DNA of 48,670 nucleotides, taken from the NCBI GenBank assembly GCA_964404765.1, contig CAYOLL010000028.1, positions 1 through 48,670 of the forward strand. The letters run 5' to 3'. This document shows positions 9,195 to 17,446 of the stretch, piece after piece. The notes beneath the pieces are model-generated. The model had not been told where the DNA came from. It saw only the letters and a list, made by a program, of their open reading frames with translations, and ran no database searches. A program made the position numbers and the translations under genes. Source of the DNA: CAYOLL01 sp964404765 [NCBI: uncultured Gemmatimonadota bacterium]. Its GTDB lineage: Bacteria > 4572-55. Every line of letters begins with the position of its first letter. The stretch's first letter is position 1.

Positions 9195-10487
9195 ATGGCG
9201 GATTCTGACACGCTCCAGGCACAAATTATCGAGCTGCATCAACGCTTCAAAACGGCGCTGGCCGGTGAAGGCGAGCCGGACGCTTTTTTTACGGTGATGC
9301 CCGGCGCGGCCGCGAATCCGGAGTCGCTGGACCAAATCGCGCGGGATGTAGACGCGCAACTGCAGCAATGGCCCAATCAAGCTGGCCTGTTGCTGCTCAA
9401 AGGGCATTTGACGGCGCAGCAATCGGCCTTCGGGCAGGCTGCGCAATATTACGAAGCGGCAATTAATGGCGCGCAGGATTCTGTCACCGATAATGGCTAC
9501 GAGTGCTTGTTCCATTTGGGCGTGGCGCGGTATCATCAGGGTGATTTTGCGGCCGCGGCCATAGCGCTGTCACGTTGCGCCGAGCAGCGGGCGGATGGTT
9601 ATTACGAACGGGTGAATCAGTTTTATAACATGGCAAATATGCCTTTAAATACAAATGGTAAGTCGTTTGAGTATACATCCAGACTGTATCAGGCTACGGT
9701 TCGCGTATTTTCACATAACATGCGCGGGCGGGGAACGGGATTTGCCTTAGCAAATGAAAAAATCATATTAACATGCGCTCATGTTGTCGGACAGATCAAT
9801 CCTGCGACAAAGCCGTTGATAACCGTCGATATTCCGCATCAAAAAAGGCGCATCAAAACATTATTGATTGCTATCGACCACAATGTTGATATTGCCGTGC
9901 TTTATTATGAGCACCAACTGCCGCATGGGTTGAAATTGCGCCCTTCGGTGAGCTCACAGAAACAGTCCGTCTATACCTATGGTTTTGCTTGGTATGATGG
10001 TATTTGGGCCCATGGCCAAGTTGTTGCTTTAACGCCCCCGGATAAGCCTGCCGTTATCCAGATAAAATCCGGTGAAATTTCACCCGGATTTAGTGGCGGC
10101 CCTGTATGGGAACTCGGGAGCGAAAAAGTAATCGGGATGATTACCGATATCTCCATCCCAAATGGTTATGCGCGTTTTCTGGACACGGCGCTTGCCGTAT
10201 CTTCCGAAAAAATCATCGAATTCTTAGAAAACTCCGCAGCCGTCCAAAAAATCCGAGGCAGCGGCTGCTGGATTGCCGGCGCCGCTTTCAATAATGCCGA
10301 CGATCCGGTTGTCCGTCAGCTCCGCCATTTTCGGGATGAAAAATTGATAACAAGCCGCGGTGGACGTTGGTTTATCCGGCATTATTACCGCTATTCGCCG
10401 CCACTGGCCGGTTTTATCCGGCGACATGATTTGATCAAAAGCGTAGTGCGCGGCGTTTTGCGCCAATTGGTCAAACGCCTGATCTGA
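9195..10487 (+). CDS. TPR / trypsin-like serine protease with CFI-box C-terminus
   Basis: The protein has 430 residues; the ATG at 9195 has AAGAGG five bases upstream. Residues about 60-145 are helical TPR-like repeats (GLLLLKGHLTAQQSAFGQAA; LFHLGVARYHQGDFAAA). Residues 165-345 form a trypsin-like domain with a full triad: His196 (CAHVV), Asp232 (HNVDIAVL) and Ser300 (PGFSGGPV). Residues 356-430 match the CFI-box C-terminal module (CWIAGAAF, VVRQLRHFRDEKLI, FIRHYYRYSPPLA), in which the usual CFIATA start has become CWIAGA. There is no signal peptide, so it is probably cytoplasmic. TPR plus trypsin fusions are often stress or defence proteases; that role is inference. Confidence 0.8.
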   Translation: MADSDTLQAQIIELHQRFKTALAGEGEPDAFFTVMPGAAANPESLDQIARDVDAQLQQWPNQAGLLLLKGHLTAQQSAFGQAAQYYEAAINGAQDSVTDNGYECLFHLGVARYHQGDFAAAAIALSRCAEQRADGYYERVNQFYNMANMPLNTNGKSFEYTSRLYQATVRVFSHNMRGRGTGFALANEKIILTCAHVVGQINPATKPLITVDIPHQKRRIKTLLIAIDHNVDIAVLYYEHQLPHGLKLRPSVSSQKQSVYTYGFAWYDGIWAHGQVVALTPPDKPAVIQIKSGEISPGFSGGPVWELGSEKVIGMITDISIPNGYARFLDTALAVSSEKIIEFLENSAAVQKIRGSGCWIAGAAFNNADDPVVRQLRHFRDEKLITSRGGRWFIRHYYRYSPPLAGFIRRHDLIKSVVRGVLRQLVKRLI

Positions 10488-10598
10488 CGCATCACTGTTA
10501 GCCACGGAACCACACGGAAATACACGGAAAGGCTATTTGAGCTTTTCTTTTGAATTCAAAATACGCTGTGCGATTCCGTGGCCAGCCTGAAAGCATTC

Positions 10599-11630
10599 AT
10601 GGAAGCTCGTCAATTCTACATCGCCATTGCTGTAATTCTGTCGGTGGCCTTTCTGCTGGCCTGGCTGATAACGCCGCTGATGCGCCGGCTGGCCATTCGC
10701 TTTGGTATTATCGACAAACCCAACAGCGCCGTCAAAACCCACAAGGTTGCTACGCCATACATGGGCGGATTAGCAATGCTGACCGCGGTCATGGTCACTT
10801 GTCTGGGCGGGGCAATCTATCTTAAGCTGCTAAATTTTGAATTTGCGATTGTCGCCGCCAGTATGCTTTTTTTGTCCATAATGGGTTTTGTGGATGATGT
10901 GCGCAATCTGCGTCCGCTCACGCGCTTTGTGGCCGAGATCATCATTGCGCTGATTATTGTTTTTGCGGCGCATATTCACCTGGATATTGTCTACCTGCCG
11001 GCCTGGGTCAATTATGCCTTGACCGTATTGTGGATTGTCGGACTCACCAACGCCTTGAATATTATCGACATTATGGATGGCCTGGCCAGTGGCGTGGCTG
11101 TTATCTCCGGACTCAGCTTTTTGTTTATCGGCCTGGCTACGCCGGAGCCGCAGCCGCTGGTTTATCTGCTGTGCGCGGCAATTGTCGGCGCGGCGCAGGG
11201 ATTTTGGCTGCACAACTTTTTCCCGGCCAAAATTTATATGGGCGATAGCGGCGCCTATTTGCTCGGTTTTACCCTGGCCATTATTTCCATCAAAACCGAA
11301 TTTTCCGCCAACAACGCGCTGGCGGTACTGACGCCGGTGCTGGTATTGGGCGTGCCGATTTATGACACTTTTTTAGTAATGATTTTACGCAGTATCAAAG
11401 GTAAAAATCCGTTCCACGGCAGCAAGGACCACTTTGCCTTGCGCCTGGAGGCGCTTAAAATCCCGCGCAGATACGTGGTCATTTTTATTTATCATGTCTG
11501 TATTATATTGGGCATGGCCGCTTTTGTCGCCACCTTGTTGAATCTGTGGGGGGCCTTGTTTGTCTATTGCCTGATCAGCTTTATCGCCCTGATGGCCGGC
11601 CGCAAACTGAGCCAGATCGCCATGGAATAA
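10599..11630 (+). CDS. Undecaprenyl-phosphate GlcNAc-1-phosphate transferase (WecA/MraY family)
   Basis: This polytopic membrane enzyme would load a sugar-1-phosphate onto the lipid carrier to start a surface polysaccharide. Its motifs are FVDDVRNLRP (Asp pair for Mg and substrate), NALNIIDIMDGLASG, MGDSGAYLLGF and the histidine motif HGSKDHFALRL. About ten transmembrane segments are visible, beginning with the first 25 residues. I chose the ATG at 10599; an in-frame GTG at 10578 would add seven residues. It lies downstream of the wecB/GT4 group and is the likely first committed step of that pathway. The sugar could be GlcNAc or another N-acetylhexosamine. Confidence 0.9.
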   Translation: MEARQFYIAIAVILSVAFLLAWLITPLMRRLAIRFGIIDKPNSAVKTHKVATPYMGGLAMLTAVMVTCLGGAIYLKLLNFEFAIVAASMLFLSIMGFVDDVRNLRPLTRFVAEIIIALIIVFAAHIHLDIVYLPAWVNYALTVLWIVGLTNALNIIDIMDGLASGVAVISGLSFLFIGLATPEPQPLVYLLCAAIVGAAQGFWLHNFFPAKIYMGDSGAYLLGFTLAIISIKTEFSANNALAVLTPVLVLGVPIYDTFLVMILRSIKGKNPFHGSKDHFALRLEALKIPRRYVVIFIYHVCIILGMAAFVATLLNLWGALFVYCLISFIALMAGRKLSQIAME

Positions 11631-11708
11631 AAGGGATTCGCGCCCGCACGTTTTTCATTTTTCGTGGTTATTAGAGTGAATTCAAATGAATCAAAAGGAA
11701 CTATCATT

Positions 11709-11969
11709 ATGACCTGGGAAGAAATACGCCGACATTTTCCGCAGCAATGGCTGTTGATCGAGGCCCTGAAAGCGCGGACGGAAAATGGGCTGCGCATTCT
11801 TGAAGACATTGCGGTCATCAAAATTTTTGATGATTCCACCCCGGCTTTAAAAGAGTACGCTAAATTGCATCACGAATCGCCCCGGCGCGAAATGTTTGTG
11901 CTGCACACCGACCGTGAGAATCTGAATATCCATGTGCGGAAATGGCTGGGCATCCGGGGGCTGGCATGA
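11709..11969 (+). CDS. Small conserved protein of unknown function, copy 1
   Basis: The protein has 86 residues and starts at MTWEEIRRHFP, with AAGGAAC just upstream. I do not recognise a named domain. It is soluble and charged, with a C-terminal HTDRENLNIHVRKWLGIRG. Its stop overlaps the start of the aspartic-protease gene (ATGA), so the pair is translationally coupled. I associate this type of protein with retropepsin-like partners in other bacteria, from memory. A second copy at 14018 is identical over the first 83 residues but differs at 16 nucleotide positions, all synonymous. Selection on the protein is therefore strong. Confidence 0.75.
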   Translation: MTWEEIRRHFPQQWLLIEALKARTENGLRILEDIAVIKIFDDSTPALKEYAKLHHESPRREMFVLHTDRENLNIHVRKWLGIRGLA

Positions 11970-12366
11970 AAATCCGCATCGAAAACGGAATGCCGCTGGT
12001 GACGGCCCGCGTTGTTTACGGTCAGCAAGCGCTTGAGTTTCAAAACGTCCTGTTGGATACCGGCTCTCACGGCTGCATTTTTCCGACGGATCGGTTGCTG
12101 GAAATCGGCTTGAAGTTCAACCGCACTGATGAAATCTATGCGATCCAAGGCGTGGGCGGCGAAGAGTTTGTTTTCCAAAGGCGGGTCAATCAATTGTGGA
12201 TGGGCGAGTTTTGTCTGGAAGACTTCCGATTGATATCGGAGCAATGGACTACGACATCAACATTGACGGCATTATCGGCGTGGATTTTGTGCTGGGCATA
12301 AAAGCTTGCCTTTATTTTGACCGCTTGGAAATTTACAACGCATTGACGAGTTCACAAATAAAATAG
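11966..12366 (+). pseudogene. Retropepsin-like aspartic protease, frameshifted
   Basis: The first frame encodes MKIRIENGMPLVT and the catalytic LLDTGSHGCIFP motif, then IQGVGGEEF, as far as CLEDFRL near 12228. It then leaves frame and would stop at 12301. From about 12232 the next frame continues the family perfectly (IGAMDYDINIDGIIGVDFVLG, then ACLYFDRLEIYN) to the TAG at 12364-12366. One missing base around 12228-12232 (TTGATATC in place of an expected TTG-GAT-ATC) explains it. No slippery heptamer is visible, so I prefer a mutation over programmed frameshifting. Retropepsin-like bacterial proteases act as dimers; this one is probably inactive unless the base is a sequencing error. Confidence 0.75.
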
Positions 12367-12401
12367 CATGTTCGCAACATGCATGTAAGGAGCAAACCAC
12401 C

Positions 12402-13428
12402 ATGTCCGAACCAAAAGAACCATTTCATTGGACAGGCAATATCATCGCTCAGACGATTGCCGGGGTGATTTCCGGGTTGCTGGTGACGGTGATCACCAGT
12501 TTCGTTTTGCTGCCCAAATATGAAGAATGGAAAGCGCAAAACCAAAAGACCGCCGGAACAACCGCGCAAGTGGAAGTGAGCAAACCCTTGCCTGTTCCTG
12601 CCGATAACAAACCGGCGGTGACGACTCCGCAAGCCGAGGCAACCAGGCCGCAGCCCGCTCCGAGTCAACCGGCGGAAGCGCCGGCCACTCCCCAAGCCTA
12701 CGCCGAGACCCTACCCGGCGGCGTGACCATGCCGATGGTCTATGTGCCGGGCGGATCGTTCCGCATCGGCGATTTGTTTGGCGATGGTAGCAGCAACGAA
12801 AAGCCGCCAGACCATGACATCACCCTGGCCGGGTTTTACATGGCTGTCACCGAGGTAAGCCAAGCTCAGTGGCAGGCGATTATGGGCAATAACCCAAGTC
12901 ACTTTAAGGGCGATGATCTGCCGGTGGAACAGGTGAGTTGGAACGACGCCGTGTCGTTTTGTGAAAAACTGTCCCAATTGACCGGCACGACGTATCGCCT
13001 GCCGACCGAGGCGGAGTGGGAATATGCCGCCCGGGAAGGCGGCAAGAAGGTGCGCTTTGGCAATGGCCAGAACATTGCCCGAGCCGGTGAGTTGAACTTT
13101 AAAGCCGGCGCGGAATATAAACAACTCTATTCCGAAGCGGGGGAGTATCGCGGAAAAACTGTGGCGGTTGATTCTTTCCGGCCCAACGCCCTGGGCTTGT
13201 ACAATATGAGCGGCAACGTTTGGGAATGGTGCGCCGATTGGTATCAGGACAGTTATGCCGACATGCTGGCCGACGGAACAGTTAGTGTAAAAAATACACA
13301 ACGCCGTGTGTTGCGGGGCGGTTCGTGGATCAATAGGCCGGCTCTACGCGCGCGCGGCTAATCGCTTCAACGGCACCCCCGGCTACTGCCTCAACTTCGT
13401 GGGTTTTCGCGCGGTTCGAGGATTTTAA
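12402..13428 (+). pseudogene. DGR target: membrane-anchored FGE/C-type-lectin-fold variable protein, frame broken in the variable repeat
   Basis: It starts MSEPKEPFHW behind AAGGAGC. A single transmembrane helix (about 14-38) is followed by a Pro/Ala/Thr-rich linker (45-105) and a formylglycine-generating-enzyme-like domain (VYVPGGSFRIGD, VTEVSQAQWQAIMGN, PVEQVSWNDAVSFC, RLPTEAEWEYAAREGG, MSGNVWEWCADW, RRVLRGGSW). This fold is the C-type-lectin type used by DGR targets. The frame stops at 13361 just after GGSWINRPALRARG. In the next frame the expected ending continues (YARAANRFNGTPGY, then VGFRAVRGF) to 13428. The last 39 codons coincide with the variable repeat 13304-13420. The N-terminal topology would place the variable domain on either face of a membrane; orientation is not resolved. 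Confidence 0.85.
13304..13420 (+). repeat. DGR variable repeat (VR)
   Basis: This 117-nt stretch at the end of the FGE-like target aligns without gaps to 13647-13763. The two differ at 14 positions, and every difference falls on an adenine of the other copy: AAACCGAAT becomes AGGCCGGCT, AACAACAAC becomes TTCAACGGC, and in the next block AAC, TAC, AAC and AAC become TAC, TGC, CTC and TTC. None of the 89 non-adenine template positions has changed. The shared 3' end GTGGGTTTTCGCGCGGTTCG is the expected place of the homing-initiation sequence. Confidence 0.95.
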
Positions 13429-13482
13429 ACTGTCTAACTTTTACACTTTTACCCTCTTTAAATCTTTTGCTTTTAACCCTTT

Positions 13483-13495
13483 CCCGCGAAGCGGG
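13483..13495 (+). repeat. Small hairpin CCCGC-GAA-GCGGG
   Basis: A five-pair GC stem with a three-base loop lies 63 bp after the variable repeat and is followed by CAAAAATTTTTG. Some DGR targets carry a GC hairpin a short distance after the variable repeat that helps homing. This one is a candidate by position only. Confidence 0.4.
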
Positions 13496-13507
13496 CAAAA
13501 ATTTTTG

Positions 13508-13587
13508 CCCCTAAGGGTTTCGCTCTTTAACCCTTAGGGTTTGGCCTAAAAAAACCCTTAGGGTTAGAAAAGCAAACCCTTAGGGTT
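13508..13587. repeat. Array of AACCCTTAGGGTT palindromes
   Basis: Three copies of AACCCTTAGGGTT (13529-13541, 13553-13565, 13575-13587) are preceded by a half copy, CCTAAGGGTTT (13510-13520). The spacing between the full copies is about 22-24 bp. Each unit is nearly self-complementary, so the stretch can pair in many ways. It lies between the variable and template repeats and may be part of the leader of the template RNA or an unrelated intergenic repeat; the carbonic-anhydrase terminator stem is similar. Confidence 0.75.
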
Positions 13588-13646
13588 GTGGAAACCCATC
13601 CGTTTCGAGCGTATGGTTTCAAAACGGGCGGCATTCGTTAGTGGGA

Positions 13647-13763
13647 CCGTGTGTTGCGGGGCGGTTCGTGGATCAATAAACCGAATCTACGCGCGCGCGG
13701 CTAATCGCAACAACAACACCCCCGGCAACTACAACAACAACGTGGGTTTTCGCGCGGTTCGAG
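13647..13763 (+). repeat. DGR template repeat (TR)
   Basis: This 117-nt intergenic copy of the target's 3' end is rich in AAC codons (NRNNNTPGN and YNNNVGFR in the relevant frame), the hallmark of DGR templates, because adenine-directed mutagenesis of AAC gives many amino acids without stops. It contains 28 adenines; 14 are substituted in the variable repeat. Adenines occupy codon positions 1 and 2 both before the CG run (AAT AAA CCG AAT) and after it (AAT CGC AAC AAC AAC), but in different frames. That shows a later indel in the run CTACGCGCGCGCG. Confidence 0.94.
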
Positions 13764-13775
13764 TATTTCTCAAAA

Positions 13776-13808
13776 AAACCTGACAGGTTTTTAAAACCTG
13801 TCAGGTTT
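13776..13808. repeat. 16-bp perfect inverted repeat downstream of the TR
   Basis: AAACCTGACAGGTTTT (13776-13791) and its exact reverse complement (13793-13808) are separated by one base, and the arms are themselves near-palindromes. On the minus strand the hairpin is followed by seven Ts, so it could terminate leftward transcription. On the plus strand it would form a very stable hairpin 12 nt after the template repeat. Confidence 0.8.
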
Positions 13809-13917
13809 GGCCAGAGTTTGTTCATTTACGGATGAGCAGAGCGCGCCAGCAGAGATCCAGAATGTCGTCCGGCGTCGCCCTGCGACATGTTCAGGGCGGC
13901 CGAATGTTAAACGGATG

Positions 13918-13972
13918 CCCGGCGCCGGCTGGTAGGCTTTGGCCGAACGCCGGCGCCGGGGTGGTTTTTAAC
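13918..13972 (+). terminator. GC-rich hairpin, possible terminator of the TR transcript
   Basis: CCCGGCGCCGGC (13918-13929) pairs perfectly with GCCGGCGCCGGG (13949-13960) around a 19-nt loop. The sequence GTGGTTTTTAA follows, a short T-run about four bases after the stem. It is a plausible end for a transcript running rightward from the template repeat. It could instead be a structural part of the DGR RNA. Confidence 0.55.
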
Positions 13973-14017
13973 TACCTGCTTAACTTTTTGTAATCATTCA
14001 ACCAAAGGAACCACTTT

Positions 14018-14359
14018 ATGACCTGGGAAGAAATCCGCCGGCATTTTCCGCAGCAATGGCTGTTAATCGAAGCCCTGAAAGCCCGCACGGAAAATGGGCT
14101 GCGCATTCTTGAAGACATTGCGGTCATCAAGATTTTTGATGATTCCACCCCGGCGTTAAAAGAATATGCCAAATTGCATCACGAATCACCCCGGCGCGAA
14201 ATGTTTGTGCTGCACACCGACCGTGAGAATTTGAATATCCATGTGCGGAAATGGCTTGGCATTCGACATGAGTGGAAAGATTTGGCGATTATAAGCTGCA
14301 ATGCCAACACCCTCAATCGGGAAGCGGCAGATGCGTTAGCGTATCAAACCATGATATAA
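14018..14359 (+). CDS. Small protein copy 2 fused to a MazE-like antitoxin tail
   Basis: Residues 1-83 are identical to the protein at 11709 (MTWEEIRRHFPQQWLL to WLGIR), although 16 codons differ synonymously. From residue 84 the protein switches to a 30-residue tail (DLAIISCNANTLNREA, ALAYQ) that matches the C-terminus of the antitoxin at 15098 (16 of 26 residues identical). The junction is near 14263-14270. After AYQ the DNA reads ACCATGATATAA; this looks like the remnant of an overlapping toxin start, as in AGCTATGATTCG at 15313. It is therefore a recombinant gene made from two families. The open frame and a good AAGGAACC site suggest it can still be made. Confidence 0.8.
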   Translation: MTWEEIRRHFPQQWLLIEALKARTENGLRILEDIAVIKIFDDSTPALKEYAKLHHESPRREMFVLHTDRENLNIHVRKWLGIRHEWKDLAIISCNANTLNREAADALAYQTMI

Positions 14360-14378
14360 TAACAAACGGAGTTGAAAC

Positions 14379-14627
14379 ATGATCGTACAACTCAATCTGG
14401 ACGACAATCTCATTTTGCAGCGGACAAAGGCTGAACTGCGCCAAAAACTCATCGAAGGGCTGATCATCCAGGATTATCTGGAAGCACGTTTGAGCCTGGG
14501 TGAGGTGGCTGAGCGTCTGAAGATGGATTATCTGAAGGCCCGCGAATGGCTGCATCAAAAAGGCATCACCGCCGGATTTGGAAACGCTGGAAGTAAGAAA
14601 AGCCATACATTCTTAGTGGCTAATTGA
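14379..14627 (+). CDS. UPF0175-like small HTH protein, possible antitoxin
   Basis: The protein has 82 residues, starting at ATG 14379 with GGAG about eight bases upstream. The N-terminus (MIVQLNLDDNLI) is beta-strand-like. Residues 43-66 (LSLGEVAERLKMDYLKAREW) fit the LSxGxxAExLGMxxxEF helix-turn-helix of UPF0175 proteins, which often act as antitoxins to PIN-like toxins. No matching PIN gene follows here. The next gene is a broken ParD-like antitoxin, so the partner may be lost. The family call is tentative. Confidence 0.55.
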   Translation: MIVQLNLDDNLILQRTKAELRQKLIEGLIIQDYLEARLSLGEVAERLKMDYLKAREWLHQKGITAGFGNAGSKKSHTFLVAN

Positions 14628-14638
14628 AAGGGGTATTT

Positions 14639-14964
14639 ATCCACACTCACATTGCAATTCCCCGAAGAACGCTTGAAAACTCTGGATGTGCGCTTGCATG
14701 AAGCCGGTTATGACAATCTTTCCGGCTTTTTGGAAGCCTTCATTGACGGGAATGTTGATCTGGAAATTGTTCAGCGACGAGCCGACCGGAATATCCAAAC
14801 CTATCTGACCAAAGGCAAAAAACCGCCGTTGCCTATGCCCAAACGTTGGATGATGTGGAATGCTTATTGGCTGAAGCCGACCAAAGCCCGGCCACGCCTT
14901 TTACCGAGATGCGGATTGGGCGGAACTCCGCCGCCGGGCGGTGAAACGGGCGCAGGCCAAATGA
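14639..14964 (+). pseudogene. ParD-like antitoxin, multiply broken
   Basis: Reassembling frames gives STLTLQFPEERLKTLDVRL, then AGYDNLSGFLEAFIDG, then AVAYAQTLDDVECLLAEAD, then ADWAELRRRAVKRAQAK. This is a plausible antitoxin of about 105 residues. Three lesions are visible. The start codon is gone (GGGGTATTTATCC where TTTATGTCC is expected, a 2-nt loss). A base is missing at the A-run near 14818-14823. Another is missing near 14912-14916. Its stop overlaps the start of a ParE-type fragment (ATGA at 14961), as in intact parDE operons. The pattern is that of a dead module. Confidence 0.7.
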
Positions 14965-15086
14965 AACGGCGCATCTTAAAGCGGCCGGAAGCTTACCGCG
15001 ATATTGACGAGATCGCCGCGTACTATTGCATGGCGCGCGGGACTTGGATCGAATTTTTGTGTAAACTTAACCGACTATCAAAGTAG
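14961..15086 (+). pseudogene. ParE/RelE-type toxin, truncated N-terminal fragment
   Basis: The first 22 or so residues, MKRRILKRPEAYRDIDEIAA, are the start of a ParE/RelE-superfamily toxin (strand plus first helix). After about 15028 the similarity ends and the frame runs into unrelated sequence, stopping at 15086. A normal toxin would be 90-100 residues. It directly follows the broken antitoxin. The truncation point abuts the leader of the next toxin-antitoxin operon, which suggests that operon arrived by a deletion or insertion here. Confidence 0.65.
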
Positions 15087-15097
15087 AGGAGCTTACC

Positions 15098-15319
15098 ATG
15101 CATGTAATGACTTCTATTACGCTTTCGGATGATTTGCTTCAGGCTATTGACCGGCTGATTAATGAGGCCAATGACCGTTCGAAAATCATCGAAAATATTC
15201 TGCGAAAATATTTCGCCGACCAGACTCGTGATATGAACGATTTGGCGATCTTGAATCGCAATGCCGACGCGCTCAATCAAGAAGCCGAAGATGCCTTAGC
15301 GTATCAGGTGGAGCTATGA
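15098..15319 (+). CDS. Ribbon-helix-helix antitoxin (MazE-type partner)
   Basis: The protein has 73 residues, starting at ATG 15098 with AGAGGAG 7-8 bases upstream. Residues 4-40 ([18 protein letters not shown], then [12 protein letters not shown]) form a CopG-like ribbon-helix-helix DNA-binding domain, expected to bind its own promoter. The C-terminal tail ([20 protein letters not shown]) should wrap the toxin. It overlaps the toxin start (CTATGA), the usual coupled arrangement. The same tail is found fused to the duplicated gene at 14018. Confidence 0.8.
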   Translation: MHVMTSITLSDDLLQAIDRLINEANDRSKIIENILRKYFADQTRDMNDLAILNRNADALNQEAEDALAYQVEL

Positions 15320-15645
15320 TTCGAGGCGAAATGTATCGCGTTTACAAAGGGTCGTCGCAAGACCCGAAAAACTATCGAGTCTTTGTTGTTGTCAGCCGCC
15401 AAGTCGTGATTGATTCCAAATTTTCAACCGTCGTTTGCGCGCCGATCTATACGCGGCAGGATGGCCTTTCCACACAAGTTCAACTCGGCATTGCTGACGG
15501 TTTAAAACACGACTGCAGCATTCACTGTGACGAGTTGATGAGTGTTCCCAAATCGGCCTTGACGCATTTTGTGGCCACGCTTTCTCCGCAAAAAATGCGC
15601 GAATTAAACAAAGCATTGGCGATTGCGCTCGCGCTGGATTTGTAA
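15316..15645 (+). CDS. MazF/PemK-family endoribonuclease toxin
   Basis: This 109-residue protein has the MazF fold landmarks: [12 protein letters not shown] at the start, [12 protein letters not shown] (conserved R plus hydrophobic strand), VVCAPIYTR, and the C-terminal [17 protein letters not shown] helix. MazF toxins cut mRNA at short motifs when the antitoxin is lost. It is coupled to the upstream ribbon-helix-helix antitoxin by an ATGA overlap and appears intact. It ends about 80 bp before glnS. Confidence 0.88.
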   Translation: MIRGEMYRVYKGSSQDPKNYRVFVVVSRQVVIDSKFSTVVCAPIYTRQDGLSTQVQLGIADGLKHDCSIHCDELMSVPKSALTHFVATLSPQKMRELNKALAIALALDL

Positions 15646-15724
15646 GAGCGTAACTCCAATCCAAAATGAGAGCACATAAATTCTCTGTAACTTGAATAGA
15701 CTTTTGCACAAGGAGCAACCCAAC

Positions 15725-17410
<1,686 letters not shown>

Positions 17411-17446
17411 AATTGAAAGTTTAGTGTTGACGAGGAGATCCTTTGC

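Larger units (their letters stand above)
13429..14017. other. Non-coding DGR spacer and template region
   Basis: This 589-bp stretch between the broken target and the next gene holds no convincing protein gene. It contains a GC hairpin (13483), the AACCCTTAGGGTT array (13508-13587), the template repeat (13647-13763), a 16-bp perfect inverted repeat (13776-13808) and a strong GC hairpin (13918-13960). A 65-codon frame across the template merely reads the template's Asn-rich frame. No reverse transcriptase or Avd gene is present. Confidence 0.75.

Noticed and set aside
10497-10530. Short CACGGAA repeats before the WecA-like gene
   Set aside because: They are low-complexity intergenic words of a type common in many genomes, with no clear unit or symmetry.
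12228-12234. Programmed -1 frameshift in the retropepsin gene
   Set aside because: No slippery heptamer or downstream pseudoknot is evident. A one-base deletion is the simpler reading.
13508-13587. CRISPR-like array of AACCCTTAGGGTT units
   Set aside because: The units are 13 bp with 9-11-bp spacers, far below CRISPR dimensions, and no cas genes are present.
13586-13783. A 65-codon frame through the template repeat
   Set aside because: It reads the Asn-rich template and unrelated flanks, with no ribosome-binding site. The template explains it.
13835-13905. A possible minus-strand gene remnant (DILDLCWRALLIRK after one frame correction)
   Set aside because: It is too short and needs a frameshift. 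I could not connect it to a reverse transcriptase or any family.
14637-14645. A perfect DnaA-box sequence TTATCCACA
   Set aside because: It is isolated, lies in a broken antitoxin start and has no AT-rich unwinding region or further boxes. It is chance, produced by the start-codon deletion.
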